From the NCBI GenBank assembly GCA_020723845.1, contig DYIC01000001.1, positions 7,309-51,294 on the forward strand: a DNA stretch of 43,986 nt, read 5' to 3'. Source of the stretch: Hydrogenophaga sp. (GTDB taxonomy: Bacteria > Pseudomonadota > Gammaproteobacteria > Burkholderiales > Burkholderiaceae_C). The position numbers and the translations under genes are program-made. How positions within the stretch are numbered: position 1 is the stretch's first letter; each line of letters begins with the position of its first letter. The notes below the pieces were generated by a model. It was not told the DNA's origin and made no database searches. It saw nothing but the letters and a program-made list of their open reading frames with translations. Below, in pieces: positions 23,549 to 33,084 of the stretch.

Positions 23549-24264
23549 ACCCAGAAATGGTCATCCGCTGGCGCCGGTCGGGTGCCGCGATGCTGGCGGT
23601 GGCCGCGATCGCTATCTCGGGCTGTGCCACCGGGCCGGATGCCAACCCGCGCGATCCGCTCGAGCCACTCAATCGCGGCGTTTACCAGTTCAACGAGGCG
23701 GTCGATACCGCCGTGCTGCGGCCCGTGGCGCAGGGATATGTGGCGGTGGTGCCGTCGCCCGTGCGCACGGGGGTGGGCAACTTCTTTGCCAACCTGCGCG
23801 ATGCGTGGTCGGCGCTCAACGCCGCGCTGCAGGCGCGCCCGCAGCCAGCGGCCGAGAATTTCATGCGCTTTAGCGTCAACACCTTCCTGGGCCTCGGGGG
23901 TGTGCTCGACATTGCCAGTGAGATGGGCATCCCGCGCACGACGCTCGATTTTGGTCACACGCTGGGTCGATGGGGCGTGCCCTCGGGCCCCTATCTGGTG
24001 CTGCCACTGCTGGGTCCCTCGAGCGTGCGCGAGGCCGTGGCGTTGCCCATCGACCGGCGCGGCGACCCCGTCTCGCAAGGGGTGGACGATGTCGCCACGC
24101 GCAACGGCGCGCAAGCCCTGCGGCTGGTGGACACGCGCGCGTCGCTGCTGCGCGCGGGGGAACTGCTGGAGCAGGCGGCACTGGACAAATACGGCTTTAC
24201 GCGCGATGCCTACCTGGCGCGCCGTCAGCGCCAGATCGATGCCTCGCGTGGCGACGACGAGTGA
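23545..24264 (+). CDS. mlaA: Outer-membrane lipoprotein MlaA (VacJ)
   Basis: This 239-residue lipoprotein extracts misplaced phospholipids from the outer leaflet of the outer membrane and hands them to MlaC. The lipobox AISGC places the acylated Cys at 27. NPRDPLEPLNRGVYQFNEAVD, FFANLRDAWSALNAALQ, RTTLDFGHTLGRWGVPSGPYLVLPLLGPSS and RAGELLEQAALDKYGFTRDAYL are family blocks. It is encoded inside the mla operon; in E. coli mlaA is elsewhere. Confidence 0.96.
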   Translation: MNPEMVIRWRRSGAAMLAVAAIAISGCATGPDANPRDPLEPLNRGVYQFNEAVDTAVLRPVAQGYVAVVPSPVRTGVGNFFANLRDAWSALNAALQARPQPAAENFMRFSVNTFLGLGGVLDIASEMGIPRTTLDFGHTLGRWGVPSGPYLVLPLLGPSSVREAVALPIDRRGDPVSQGVDDVATRNGAQALRLVDTRASLLRAGELLEQAALDKYGFTRDAYLARRQRQIDASRGDDE

Positions 24265-24314
24265 CGCGCCGACGTCACCAGTGGTAACAGTCCGGAACCC
24301 GGCGCGTCTTTTCT
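24263..24314 (+). terminator. Intrinsic-terminator-like hairpin between mlaA and mlaC
   Basis: GACGCGCCG (24263-24271) and CGGCGCGTC (24300-24308) pair perfectly over 9 bp, followed at once by TTTTCT (24309-24314). The 28-base loop holds smaller inverted repeats (ACCAGTGGT, TCCGGA). It starts inside the mlaA stop codon and ends 7 bases before the mlaC ATG. The long loop lowers confidence in termination. Confidence 0.5.
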
Positions 24315-24321
24315 GAACCGA

Positions 24322-25014
24322 ATGGATATGCAAACGACCCTTGTATCTCCGACCCGCCCGGTAGCGGCCGTGATGAACCGCCGCCGCTGGTGGATCACCA
24401 GCGCGGCCGTTGCGCTCGCGGCGACCCTGGCGTGGCAGCCCCACGCCCGCGCCCTGGCGATGGAAGCGCCCGATGCGCTCATCCAGCGCGTGGGCACCGA
24501 AGTGTTCGAGGCCGTCAAGCGCGACCCCGCCCTGCGCAACGGTGACATCGCGCGCATCATGGAGCTGGTCGACAGCCGGCTCATGCCACACGTCAACTTC
24601 GAGCGCATGACCGCGTCGGCCGTCGGGCGCTTCTGGCGGCAAGCCACGCCTGAGCAGCGCCAGCGCCTGATGGCGGAGTTCAAAATCCTGCTGGTGCGTA
24701 CCTACTCGGGCGCGCTGACCCAGATTCGCGACCAGACGCTGGTCATTCGCCCCTTGCGTGCGGCACCCGACGCGACCGAGGTCGTGGTGCGCTCCGAGAT
24801 TCGCGGCGGCAAGGGCGACCCGATCCAGCTCGACTACCGGCTCGAACAGACGCCCACCGGCTGGAAGGTGTACGACCTCAACGTCATGGGGGTGTGGCTG
24901 GTCGAGACGTACCGCACACAGTTCGCGCAGGAGATTGCGGCCAAGGGCATCGACGGGCTGATCGCCGCGCTGGCCGAGCGCAACCGCGCCAACGCCAACG
25001 CGAAGCGGAGCTAA
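24322..25014 (+). CDS. mlaC: Periplasmic phospholipid-binding protein MlaC (Ttg2D)
   Basis: This protein of up to 230 residues carries lipids between MlaA and MlaD. The MlaC domain (about 55-215) shows NGDIARIMELVDSRLMPHVNFERMTASAVGRFWRQATPEQRQRL and GWKVYDLNVMGVWLVETYRTQF. The start is uncertain: ATG 24322 gives a long N-terminus, while ATG 24373 (MNRRRWWITSAAVALAA) gives a normal signal peptide with a Tat-like RRRWW patch. Neither has a clear ribosome site. The body of the gene is not in doubt. Confidence 0.93.
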   Translation: MDMQTTLVSPTRPVAAVMNRRRWWITSAAVALAATLAWQPHARALAMEAPDALIQRVGTEVFEAVKRDPALRNGDIARIMELVDSRLMPHVNFERMTASAVGRFWRQATPEQRQRLMAEFKILLVRTYSGALTQIRDQTLVIRPLRAAPDATEVVVRSEIRGGKGDPIQLDYRLEQTPTGWKVYDLNVMGVWLVETYRTQFAQEIAAKGIDGLIAALAERNRANANAKRS

Positions 25015-25020
25015 ATCGGC

Positions 25021-25317
25021 ATGGCCGAGGCACTCGCCATTCCCCTGCCGCCGCTGCCCGCCACCTTGACCCACGCACAGGCCGAGGATTACGTGGCGCG
25101 CTGCCGTGCCGCGCTCGCGGCCGTGTCGCCCGCCCCGTTCGTGGCGCGGGTGGATGCCGCGGCGCTGCAGGAGTTCGATTCCTCGGCGCTGGCGGCGCTG
25201 CTGGCCGTGCGGCGCGAGGTGCTCGCCCGCGGGGGCGACTGGCAGGTGAGCGGCTTGCCGCCCCGGGCGCGGGTACTGGCAGGCCTGTATGGGGTGGCGG
25301 AGCTGCTGCCGTCGTAG
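25021..25317 (+). CDS. mlaB: STAS-domain protein MlaB
   Basis: This 98-residue protein fits a single STAS domain. EFDSSALAALLAVRRE carries the conserved D-S-S/A patch at the start of the second helix. In the Mla complex MlaB binds MlaF and is needed for its activity. It starts 6 bases after mlaC. The assignment rests on the motif, size and operon position, because STAS domains diverge strongly. Confidence 0.85.
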   Translation: MAEALAIPLPPLPATLTHAQAEDYVARCRAALAAVSPAPFVARVDAAALQEFDSSALAALLAVRREVLARGGDWQVSGLPPRARVLAGLYGVAELLPS

Positions 25318-25329
25318 AATGGCGGGTTT

Positions 25330-26256
25330 ATGTCCGCCGCCGTCCGATTCGATCACGTCAGCAAGCGTTTCGACACGCCACGCGGGCCCTTGCACGCGCT
25401 GCAAGACGTGGCGTTCGACATCGAAGCGGGCGAATTTTTCGGCCTGCTCGGCCCCAATGGCGCGGGCAAGACCACGCTCATCAGTATCCTGGCCGGGTTG
25501 AGCCGACCCAGCAGCGGGCGCGTGGCGGTGTTCGGGATCGATGTGCATGCCGATCCCATGCAGGCGCGGCGGCGCTTAGGCATCGTGCCGCAGGAGCTGG
25601 TGTTCGACCCCTTCTTCACCGTGCGCGAGGCGCTGCGCTTTCAGTCGGGCTACTTCGGCATCCGCGGCAACGACGCCTGGATCGACGAGCTGTTGGCCGG
25701 GCTGGGCTTGACCGACAAGGCCGACACCAACATGCGGCAATTGTCCGGTGGTATGAAGCGGCGGGTCATGGTGGCGCAGGCGTTGGTGCACCGGCCGCCG
25801 GTCATCGTGCTCGACGAGCCGACGGCGGGCGTGGACGTCGAGCTGCGCCAAACGCTGTGGGCGTTCATTTCGCGCCTCAACCGCGAAGGCAGCACCGTGC
25901 TGTTGACCACGCACTACCTGGAAGAGGCCGAGGCGCTGTGTGGCCGCATCGCGATGCTGCGCGCCGGGCGCGTGATCGCCCTGGAGCGCACGGCGGATTT
26001 GCTCAAACGCGCGTCGGCCAACGTGTTGCGCTTCAAGACGGATCAGATGCTGCCGGCGGCGCTGGCGGCGCGCGCGCGCGTGACCGGGCGCATCAAGCAG
26101 ATCAAGGTGCACGACGCTTACGAGGTCGAGCAGACGCTGGCGGCGTTGCGCCAAGCGGGCGTCGTGATGGAAGACATCGAGGTGCACAAGGCCGACCTGG
26201 AAGATGTGTTTCTGGATTTCATGGCCGTACAGCCGACTGCGGAGGCGCCGGCATGA
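25330..26256 (+). CDS. ABC exporter ATP-binding protein (YadG/CcmA-like)
   Basis: This 308-residue ABC ATPase is of the ABC-2 exporter type. Walker A is GPNGAGKTT, and FDPFFTVREALRFQSGYFG, LSGGMKRRVMVAQAL, VIVLDEPTAGVDVELRQ and LLTTHYLEEAEALC follow. The C-terminal 80 residues resemble the accessory domain of YadG-type proteins. It overlaps its permease by 4 bases. The substrate is unknown; its position next to the Mla genes suggests an envelope or lipid role. Confidence 0.92.
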   Translation: MSAAVRFDHVSKRFDTPRGPLHALQDVAFDIEAGEFFGLLGPNGAGKTTLISILAGLSRPSSGRVAVFGIDVHADPMQARRRLGIVPQELVFDPFFTVREALRFQSGYFGIRGNDAWIDELLAGLGLTDKADTNMRQLSGGMKRRVMVAQALVHRPPVIVLDEPTAGVDVELRQTLWAFISRLNREGSTVLLTTHYLEEAEALCGRIAMLRAGRVIALERTADLLKRASANVLRFKTDQMLPAALAARARVTGRIKQIKVHDAYEVEQTLAALRQAGVVMEDIEVHKADLEDVFLDFMAVQPTAEAPA

Positions 26257-27008
26257 GTGGCTGGCAAACCCTGCTGCGCAAGGAGGTGCTGCGCTTCTGG
26301 AAAGTGGCGTTCCAGACGGTGGCCGCGCCCATCGTGACCGCCATGCTGTACCTGCTGATCTTTGGCCACGTGCTCGAAGAGCACGTGCAGGTCTACGACG
26401 GCGTGGGCTACACCGCGTTTTTGCTGCCTGGGCTAGCGATGATGAGTCTGCTGCAAAATGCCTTTGCCAACAGCTCGTCCAGCCTCATCCAGAGCAAGAT
26501 CATGGGCAACCTGGTCTTCATCCTGGTGGCACCGCTGTCGCACTGGGCCTGGTTCGTCGCCTACGTCGGCTCGTCCGTGCTGCGCGGGCTGGTCGTGGGC
26601 ACGGGGGTGTTGTTGGTCACGGCATGGGCGGCCGAGTTGCGTTTTGCCCATCCGCTGTGGATCGGGGTGTTTGCGGTGCTGGGGGCGGGTCTGTTGGGCG
26701 CGCTGGGCGTGATCGCCGGCCTGTGGGCCGAGAAGTTCGACCAGATGGCGGCGTTTCAGAACTTCCTCATCATGCCCATGACGTTTCTGTCCGGCGTGTT
26801 CTACTCCATCCACTCGCTGCCGCCGTTTTGGCAGGCGGTCAGCCACCTCAACCCGTTTTTTTACATGATCGACGGTGCGCGCTACGGCTTTTTTGGGGTG
26901 AGCGACGTCTCACCTTGGCTGAGCCTGGCGGTGGTCGGCACGGCGTTCGTCCTCGTGGCGGCGCTCACGCTGCACCTGCTGCGCATCGGCTACAAGATAC
27001 GCCATTGA
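26253..27008 (+). CDS. ABC-2 type exporter permease (YadH-like)
   Basis: This 251-residue membrane protein has six hydrophobic segments. Typical ABC-2 permease features are LLRKEVLRFWKVAFQTVAAPIVTAMLYLLIFG, a central LLQNAFANSSSSLIQSK and the late loop FLIMPMTFLSGVFYSIHSLPPFWQAVSHLNPFFYMIDGARYGFFG. It completes the two-gene exporter. The substrate is unknown. Confidence 0.92.
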   Translation: MSGWQTLLRKEVLRFWKVAFQTVAAPIVTAMLYLLIFGHVLEEHVQVYDGVGYTAFLLPGLAMMSLLQNAFANSSSSLIQSKIMGNLVFILVAPLSHWAWFVAYVGSSVLRGLVVGTGVLLVTAWAAELRFAHPLWIGVFAVLGAGLLGALGVIAGLWAEKFDQMAAFQNFLIMPMTFLSGVFYSIHSLPPFWQAVSHLNPFFYMIDGARYGFFGVSDVSPWLSLAVVGTAFVLVAALTLHLLRIGYKIRH

Positions 27009-27016
27009 TTTTGCTG

Positions 27017-27030
27017 GGCGCTGCAGCGCC
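27017..27030. repeat. Perfect 14-bp palindrome before ibaG
   Basis: GGCGCTGCAGCGCC lies in the 44-base gap between the exporter permease and ibaG. It could form a short RNA hairpin or be a protein site. No T-run follows, so it is not a canonical terminator. Confidence 0.4.
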
Positions 27031-27052
27031 AGACCTCACGAGAGCACCGACC

Positions 27053-27307
27053 ATGACTGCCGACCAACTGCGCGCCCTGATTGCGGCCGGACTGCCGTGC
27101 GAACACCTGGAGGTCAGCGGTGATGGCCGTCACTGGATGGCCATCGTCGTCTCGCCCGCCTTCGAGGGGTGCCGCGCCATCCAGCGCCACCAGATGGTGT
27201 ACGCCACGCTGGGGCAGCGCATGCACACCGACGAGGTGCACGCCCTGTCCATGAAGACCTACACACCTGCCGAGTGGCAGGCCGCCCGCCGCACAGCGCA
27301 GGAGTGA
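27053..27307 (+). CDS. ibaG: BolA-family protein IbaG
   Basis: This 84-residue BolA-like protein has the beta-alpha-beta core [37 protein letters not shown] and the [13 protein letters not shown] end. BolA proteins bind Fe-S clusters together with monothiol glutaredoxins. IbaG is typically encoded directly before murA, as here, with a 2-base gap. Confidence 0.93.
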   Translation: MTADQLRALIAAGLPCEHLEVSGDGRHWMAIVVSPAFEGCRAIQRHQMVYATLGQRMHTDEVHALSMKTYTPAEWQAARRTAQE

Positions 27308-27309
27308 CG

Positions 27310-28584
27310 ATGGAGCGGCTCAGTATCCGGGGCGGCCAGCGGCTGCACGGCGAGGTGGAGATCTCGGGCGCCAAAAACGCGGCGCTGCCCGAGCTGTGCG
27401 CCGCCTTGTTGACCGACCAGCCGGTGACGCTGCGCAACGTGCCGCGGCTGCGCGACGTGGCCACCATGCGCGCGTTGTTGGAGGGCATGGGGGTGCAGGT
27501 GCGCACGCATGGCGAGCGCGGCGGCATGACGCTGCACGCTGTCGGCGCGCTGCAGCCGGTGGCGCCGTACGAGATGGTCAAGACCATGCGCGCCTCGATC
27601 CTGGTGCTGGGGCCGTTGCTGGCACGCTGCGGCCAGGCGCGCGTGTCGCTGCCCGGGGGGTGCGCGATCGGCTCGCGCCCGGTGGACCAGCACATCAGGG
27701 GTTTGCAGGCCATGGGGGCCGAGATCGTGGTCGAGCACGGTGACATCGTGGCGCGGCTGCCCGCTGGGCGCAGCCGGCTGCGTGGCGCGCGCATCACCAC
27801 GGACATGGTTACTGTCACCGGCACTGAGAACCTGATGATGGCTGCGGCGCTTGCCGAGGGCGAAACCGTGCTGGAAAACGCTGCGCAGGAGCCCGAGGTG
27901 GTCGATCTGGCGCAGCTGCTGATTGCCATGGGCGCGCGCATCGAGGGCCACGGCACCAGCCGCATCCGTATCGAGGGCGTGGCAGCGCTTGCGGGTGCCG
28001 AGCACACGGTCGTCTCGGACCGCATCGAAGCGGGGACGTTCTTGTGCGCGGTGGCGGCCACCGGGGGCGAGGCGTGGCTGCGCGCGGCCCGCGCCGAGCA
28101 CTTGGACGCGGTGATCGACAAACTGCTCGACGCCGGCGTGCAGGTGCAGGCCGAGCCCGACGGTATGCGCGTGCGCTCGCCCGGCGGCGCGGCGTTGCGG
28201 GCGCAGAGTTTTCGGACCACCGAATATCCGGGTTTTCCGACCGACATGCAGGCGCAGTTCATGGCCCTCAACGCCATCGCGCAGGGGCCCAGCGCCATCA
28301 CCGAGACCATTTTCGAGAACCGCTTCATGCACGTGCAGGAGCTGGTGCGGCTGGGGGCGCAGATCCGCATCGACGGGCGCACCGCGTTCGTCGAGGGGGG
28401 GCGGCGGCTGTCGGGCGCGACCGTGATGGCGACCGACTTGCGCGCCTCGGCCAGTCTGGTCATCGCCGGATTGGTCGCCGACGGCGAGACGGTGGTCGAC
28501 CGCATCTACCACCTGGACCGCGGCTACGACCAGATGGAGCGCAAACTGCGTGCGCTGGGCGCCGACATCGAGAGGATCGCATGA
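27310..28584 (+). CDS. murA: UDP-N-acetylglucosamine 1-carboxyvinyltransferase MurA
   Basis: This 424-residue enzyme performs the first committed step of peptidoglycan synthesis, adding enolpyruvate to UDP-GlcNAc. Lys22 in [16 protein letters not shown] and Cys118 in [16 protein letters not shown] are the conserved catalytic residues. With Cys rather than Asp at 118 it should be fosfomycin-sensitive in principle. The end ([24 protein letters not shown]) is typical. The stop overlaps hisG by 4 bases. Confidence 0.97.
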   Translation: MERLSIRGGQRLHGEVEISGAKNAALPELCAALLTDQPVTLRNVPRLRDVATMRALLEGMGVQVRTHGERGGMTLHAVGALQPVAPYEMVKTMRASILVLGPLLARCGQARVSLPGGCAIGSRPVDQHIRGLQAMGAEIVVEHGDIVARLPAGRSRLRGARITTDMVTVTGTENLMMAAALAEGETVLENAAQEPEVVDLAQLLIAMGARIEGHGTSRIRIEGVAALAGAEHTVVSDRIEAGTFLCAVAATGGEAWLRAARAEHLDAVIDKLLDAGVQVQAEPDGMRVRSPGGAALRAQSFRTTEYPGFPTDMQAQFMALNAIAQGPSAITETIFENRFMHVQELVRLGAQIRIDGRTAFVEGGRRLSGATVMATDLRASASLVIAGLVADGETVVDRIYHLDRGYDQMERKLRALGADIERIA

Positions 28585-29273
28585 GTGCCGACACCGTGAC
28601 CCTGGCCCTGTCCAAGGGCCGGATCTTCGACGAGACGCTGCCGCTGCTGCGTGCGGCGGGCATCGAGGTGCTCGAAGACCCCGAGACCTCGCGCAAGCTG
28701 ATCCTGCCCACCAACCGGCCCGAGGTGCGTGTGGTGCTGGTGCGCGCCACCGACGTGCCCACCTACGTGGAGCACGGCGGCGCCGATCTGGGCGTGTGCG
28801 GCATGGACACGCTCATCGAGCACGAGGCCACCTGGGGCGACGCGGCCCGGGTGGGTCTGTACCGGCCGCTCGATCTGGGCATCGCCCGCTGCCGCATGAG
28901 CGTGGCGGTGCCGGCCGATTTCGACTACGCGCGCGCAGTGCGCCAGGGAGCGCGCCTGCGCGTGGCGACCAAATATGTGGCGATCGCGCGCGAGTTCTTC
29001 GCCAGCAAGGGCGTGCACGTGGATTTGATCAAGCTCTATGGCAGCATGGAGCTGGCGCCACTGACCGGGCTGGCCGACGCCATCGTCGACTTGGTCTCCA
29101 CCGGCAATACCCTCAAGGCCAACCGGCTGGTCGAGGTCGAGCGCATCATGGACATCTCGTCGCAGCTGGTGGTGCGGCCGACCGCGCTCAAGCTCAAGCG
29201 CGAGCGCATCCGCCCCATGCTGCAAGCCTTTGCGCAAGCGGTCGCGCAGCGCTCTGCGACAATGGAATCATGA
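28581..29273 (+). CDS. hisG: ATP phosphoribosyltransferase, short form (catalytic subunit HisG)
   Basis: This 230-residue HisG catalyses the first step of histidine synthesis. [47 protein letters not shown] and the phosphate-binding [15 protein letters not shown] are present. The C-terminal ACT-like regulatory domain of long HisG (about 300 aa) is missing, so this is the short form, which needs HisZ. hisZ is not in the window. ATGA overlaps join it to murA and hisD. Confidence 0.96.
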   Translation: MSADTVTLALSKGRIFDETLPLLRAAGIEVLEDPETSRKLILPTNRPEVRVVLVRATDVPTYVEHGGADLGVCGMDTLIEHEATWGDAARVGLYRPLDLGIARCRMSVAVPADFDYARAVRQGARLRVATKYVAIAREFFASKGVHVDLIKLYGSMELAPLTGLADAIVDLVSTGNTLKANRLVEVERIMDISSQLVVRPTALKLKRERIRPMLQAFAQAVAQRSATMES

Positions 29274-30613
29274 CCATGGCAGATCGACTCTTGGCCCGCC
29301 CACTGCGGCTGGACACCACGGACGCGGATTTCGAGGCACGCTTCGCGGCGCGCCTGCACTGGTCGGCCGAGACCGACGCGGACATCGAAGCGCGCGTCGC
29401 GCAAATTCTGGCCGACGTGCGCACACGCGGTGATGCGGCGGTGCTCGAGGTCACGCGTCGCTTCGACGCGCTCGAGGCGGCCAGCGTGGCCGAGTTGGAG
29501 TTGGGCGCGCCCGTCCTGCGCCAGGCCTTCGATCGCCTGCCTGCCGCGCAGCGCGACGCCCTGCAACAGGCGGCCGCGCGCATTCGCCGCTACCACGAGG
29601 CGCAGCTCGACGCGTGCGGCCGCTCGTGGGAGATTCGCGAGGCCGACGGCACGCGGCTGGGGCAGAAGGTCACGCCGCTGGACCGCGTCGGCATTTACGT
29701 GCCGGGTGGCAAGGCGGCCTACCCGTCGAGCGTGCTCATGAACGCGATACCGGCCCACGTCGCGGGCGTGCCGGAGATCGTCATGGTCGTGCCCACGCCG
29801 CGCGGCGAGCGCAACCCGCTGGTGCTGGCCGCGGCGCACGTGGCGGGCGTCAGCCGCGCATTCACCGTCGGGGGGGCGCAGGCGGTGGCGGCGCTGGCCT
29901 ATGGCACCGCCACCATCCCGAAAGTGGACAAAATCACCGGCCCGGGTAACGCCTACGTGGCCAGCGCCAAGAAGCACGTTTTTGGTACCGTGGGCATCGA
30001 TATGATCGCGGGGCCTAGCGAAATCCTGGTGCTGGCGGACGGCACCACACCACCCGATTGGGTGGCGATGGACCTGTTCAGCCAAGCCGAGCACGATGAG
30101 CTGGCGCAGTCCATCCTGCTGTGTCCGGATGGGGCCTATCTGGACGCGGTGCAGGCAGCCATCGACCGCCTGTTGCCCACCATGCCGCGCGCCGACATCA
30201 TCGCCAAGAGCCTCAACGGCCGTGGCGCGCTCATTCGCACGCGCGACATGGCCGAGGCGTGCGCAATCAGCAACCGCATTGCCCCGGAGCACCTGGAGAT
30301 CGCCAGCCGCGAGCCGCAGCGCTGGGAGCCGCTATTGCGGCACGCGGGCGCGATCTTTCTGGGTGCCTACACCAGCGAGAGCTTGGGCGACTACTGCGCC
30401 GGCCCCAACCACGTGCTGCCCACCAGCGGCACGGCGCGTTTTTCCAGCCCGCTCGGGGTGTACGACTTCCAGAAGCGCACGAGCCTCATCGAAGTCAGTG
30501 CCGACGGCGCGCAGACGCTGGGCCGCATCGCGGCGGTGCTGGCGCATGGCGAAGGCTTGACTGCGCACGCGCGCGCGGCCGAGCTGCGCCTGTGCTCGGA
30601 GGGCGATGCATGA
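29270..30613 (+). CDS. hisD: Histidinol dehydrogenase
   Basis: This 447-residue zinc enzyme oxidises histidinol to histidine in two NAD-dependent steps. [65 protein letters not shown] and [26 protein letters not shown] are conserved blocks that include the zinc and catalytic histidines. The ATG at 29270 overlaps the hisG stop. Confidence 0.97.
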   Translation: MTMADRLLARPLRLDTTDADFEARFAARLHWSAETDADIEARVAQILADVRTRGDAAVLEVTRRFDALEAASVAELELGAPVLRQAFDRLPAAQRDALQQAAARIRRYHEAQLDACGRSWEIREADGTRLGQKVTPLDRVGIYVPGGKAAYPSSVLMNAIPAHVAGVPEIVMVVPTPRGERNPLVLAAAHVAGVSRAFTVGGAQAVAALAYGTATIPKVDKITGPGNAYVASAKKHVFGTVGIDMIAGPSEILVLADGTTPPDWVAMDLFSQAEHDELAQSILLCPDGAYLDAVQAAIDRLLPTMPRADIIAKSLNGRGALIRTRDMAEACAISNRIAPEHLEIASREPQRWEPLLRHAGAIFLGAYTSESLGDYCAGPNHVLPTSGTARFSSPLGVYDFQKRTSLIEVSADGAQTLGRIAAVLAHGEGLTAHARAAELRLCSEGDA

Positions 30614-31707
30614 GCGCGCGGCTCGACGCCGCCCTGCAGCGCATCCGAGACGACGTGCAGGGCATGCACGCCTACGCGATCCAGGATGCCGTGGGCCTCA
30701 TCAAGCTGGACGCGATGGAAAACCCCTTCGCGCTGTCCGAGCCGCTGCAGCGCGCACTCGGTGAGCGCCTGGGCCGCGTGCCCGTGCACCGTTATCCGGG
30801 GCCGCGCATCGACGACCTCAAGCGCGCGCTGGCCGCGCACGTCGACCTGCCCGCGGGTGCGGCGCTCATGCTGGGCAATGGCTCGGACGAATTGATCGCC
30901 TTGTTGGCCCTGGCGTGCGATCGGCCCGGGGCCGCCATCGTGGCGCCGGTGCCCGGCTTCGTCATGTACGCCATGAGCGCGCAGCTACAGGGCCTGGCCT
31001 TCCACGGCGTGCCGCTCACACCCGACTTCGCGCTTGACGAGGCGGCCATGGTCGAGGCGATCGCGCGCGTGCGGCCGGCAATCACCTATTTGGCGTATCC
31101 CAACAACCCCACCGCCAACCGCTGGGATCCGGCGGTGATGCGGCGCGTCATCACCGCCGTCGGCGCGGCAGGCGGCCTGGTGGTGGTGGACGAGGCGTAC
31201 CAACCCTTTGCCAGCCACACCTGGCTGGACGAATGGCGCGCTGACCCCGACGCGCACGCGCACGTGCTCGTCATGCGCACCCTGTCCAAATTCGGGCTGG
31301 CGGGCGCTCGGCTGGGCTACCTGATCGGCGCGGCGCCCCTCATCGCCCAAATCGACAAAGTGCGGCCGCCCTACAACGTGAGCGCCCTCAACGCCGAGTG
31401 CGCGCTGTTTGCGCTGGAGCACGCCGACGTGTACGCCGCGCAGGCGGCCACCATCCGCGCCGAGCGCGAACGCCTGCAAGGGGCACTGGCCGCGCTGCCG
31501 GGCGTGCGGCCCTATCCCAGCGAGGCGAACATGATTCTGGTGCGCGTGCCCGACGCCGCGCGTGCCTTTGCAGGCTTGCGCGCGCGTGGCGTCTTGGTCA
31601 AGAATGTTTCTACAATGCACCCGTTGCTGGCCAACTGCCTGCGGCTGACCGTCGGCACCCCCGCCGAAAACGACGCGCTGCTGGCGGCGCTGCCTCCCTC
31701 GCTATGA
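30610..31707 (+). CDS. hisC: Histidinol-phosphate aminotransferase
   Basis: This 365-residue fold-type I PLP enzyme has LDAMENPF near the N-terminus, [35 protein letters not shown] and VDEAYQPF. The PLP lysine lies in [16 protein letters not shown], with [11 protein letters not shown] at the end. The start overlaps hisD and the end overlaps hisB, each by 4 bases. Confidence 0.97.
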   Translation: MSARLDAALQRIRDDVQGMHAYAIQDAVGLIKLDAMENPFALSEPLQRALGERLGRVPVHRYPGPRIDDLKRALAAHVDLPAGAALMLGNGSDELIALLALACDRPGAAIVAPVPGFVMYAMSAQLQGLAFHGVPLTPDFALDEAAMVEAIARVRPAITYLAYPNNPTANRWDPAVMRRVITAVGAAGGLVVVDEAYQPFASHTWLDEWRADPDAHAHVLVMRTLSKFGLAGARLGYLIGAAPLIAQIDKVRPPYNVSALNAECALFALEHADVYAAQAATIRAERERLQGALAALPGVRPYPSEANMILVRVPDAARAFAGLRARGVLVKNVSTMHPLLANCLRLTVGTPAENDALLAALPPSL

Positions 31708-32321
31708 CTACCTTACCCGCTCCCAGCGTCACCCCGCGCACCGCGGAGGTGCAGCGCGTCACGGCCGAAACCCGTATCCGCGTGCGCGTCGACCTCGACG
31801 GCACGGGGCAGGCCCGGCTCGACACCGGCATCGGGTTTTTCGATCACATGCTGGATCAGATCGCCCGCCACGGGCTGATCGATCTGGAAATCGAGTGCCG
31901 CGGCGACCTGCACATCGACGGCCACCACACGGTGGAGGATGTCGGCATTACCCTCGGGCAGGCGCTGGCGCGCGCGGTTGGTGACAAGCGCGGCATCCGC
32001 CGCTATGGGCACGCCTACGTGCCGTTGGACGAAGCCCTGTCGCGCGTGGTGGTGGACTTTTCTGGCCGGCCTGGGCTGCACATGGACGTGCGCTTCACCG
32101 CCGGCATGATCGGGCAGTTCGACACCCAGCTCGTGACCGAATTTTTCCAGGGCTTCGTCAACCACGCGGGCGTGACGCTGCACATCGACAACCTCAAGGG
32201 CGTCAACGCACACCACCAGTGCGAGACGATCTTCAAGGCGTTTGCGCGCGCGCTGCGCGCCGCGCTGGAGCGCGATGCCCGCCTGGGGGACGCCGTGCCC
32301 TCGACCAAGGGCAGTTTGTGA
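31704..32321 (+). CDS. hisB: Imidazoleglycerol-phosphate dehydratase
   Basis: This 205-residue monofunctional IGPD lacks the phosphatase domain found in enterobacterial HisB. Manganese-binding blocks [42 protein letters not shown] and [19 protein letters not shown] are all present. The stop overlaps the hisH GTG start by 4 bases. Confidence 0.97.
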   Translation: MTTLPAPSVTPRTAEVQRVTAETRIRVRVDLDGTGQARLDTGIGFFDHMLDQIARHGLIDLEIECRGDLHIDGHHTVEDVGITLGQALARAVGDKRGIRRYGHAYVPLDEALSRVVVDFSGRPGLHMDVRFTAGMIGQFDTQLVTEFFQGFVNHAGVTLHIDNLKGVNAHHQCETIFKAFARALRAALERDARLGDAVPSTKGSL

Positions 32322-33061
32322 GCGCCACCGTCACCGGTCACGAGGCGAACGCAGCTTCCACGAGCACGATGTATACCCCGATCAGGCGCGAGACGGTCGC
32401 GGTCGTCGATTACGGCATGGGCAACCTGCGCTCGGTGGCGCAGGCGGTCATGCACGCGGCGCGGGCCAGCGATCGGGTCGACGTCGTCGTGACGGCCAGC
32501 CCGCAGGTGGTGCGCGACGCCCACCGCGTGGTGTTGCCCGGGCAAGGGGCCATGCCCGATTGCATGGCCGAGCTCGAGCGCAGCGGCCTGCGCGAGGCGG
32601 TGCTGCACGCGGCGGCCACCAAACCGCTGTTCGGTGTGTGCGTCGGCATGCAAATGCTGCTCGACCATTCCGAGGAAGGCGACACCCCCGGCCTGGGCTT
32701 GATCGCGGGCGAGGTGGTGCGTTTTCGCCTGCAGGGCCAGCGCCAGCCCGACGGCAGCCGCTACAAAGTGCCGCAGATGGGCTGGAACCGTGTCTGGTAC
32801 GGCTTCGAGCATGGCGCGAGCGAGCAGCCACCGGCCCATCCGCTGTGGGCGGGCATCCCGGACGGCAGCTACTTCTACTTCGTGCACAGCTACCATGCGC
32901 ACCCGGCGCATCCCGCCCACGCGGTGGGCGTGACCGAGTATGGCGTGCGCTTTGCCAGCGCCATCGCGCGCGACAACCTGTTCGCTACCCAGTTCCACCC
33001 AGAAAAGAGCGCCGCCCAAGGGCTGGCCCTGTACCGCAATTTCCTGCACTGGAATCCCTGA
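32318..33061 (+). CDS. hisH: Imidazole glycerol phosphate synthase glutaminase subunit HisH
   Basis: This class I glutamine amidotransferase supplies ammonia to His[26 protein letters not shown], the nucleophile elbow [26 protein letters not shown] and [10 protein letters not shown] (catalytic His and Glu) are visible. The GTG at 32318 (247 aa) overlaps hisB and has AAGG upstream. The ATG at 32369 (230 aa) is nearer the conserved start but lacks a ribosome site, so the first 17 residues are uncertain. Confidence 0.95.
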   Translation: MSATVTGHEANAASTSTMYTPIRRETVAVVDYGMGNLRSVAQAVMHAARASDRVDVVVTASPQVVRDAHRVVLPGQGAMPDCMAELERSGLREAVLHAAATKPLFGVCVGMQMLLDHSEEGDTPGLGLIAGEVVRFRLQGQRQPDGSRYKVPQMGWNRVWYGFEHGASEQPPAHPLWAGIPDGSYFYFVHSYHAHPAHPAHAVGVTEYGVRFASAIARDNLFATQFHPEKSAAQGLALYRNFLHWNP

Positions 33062-33084
33062 ACCCTCAACCCCGCCCGAAAGCC

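Noticed and set aside
31611-31616. TACAAT inside hisC as an internal promoter for hisB
   Set aside because: No -35 at workable spacing (TTGGTC is only 11 bases upstream), and the operon is tightly coupled.
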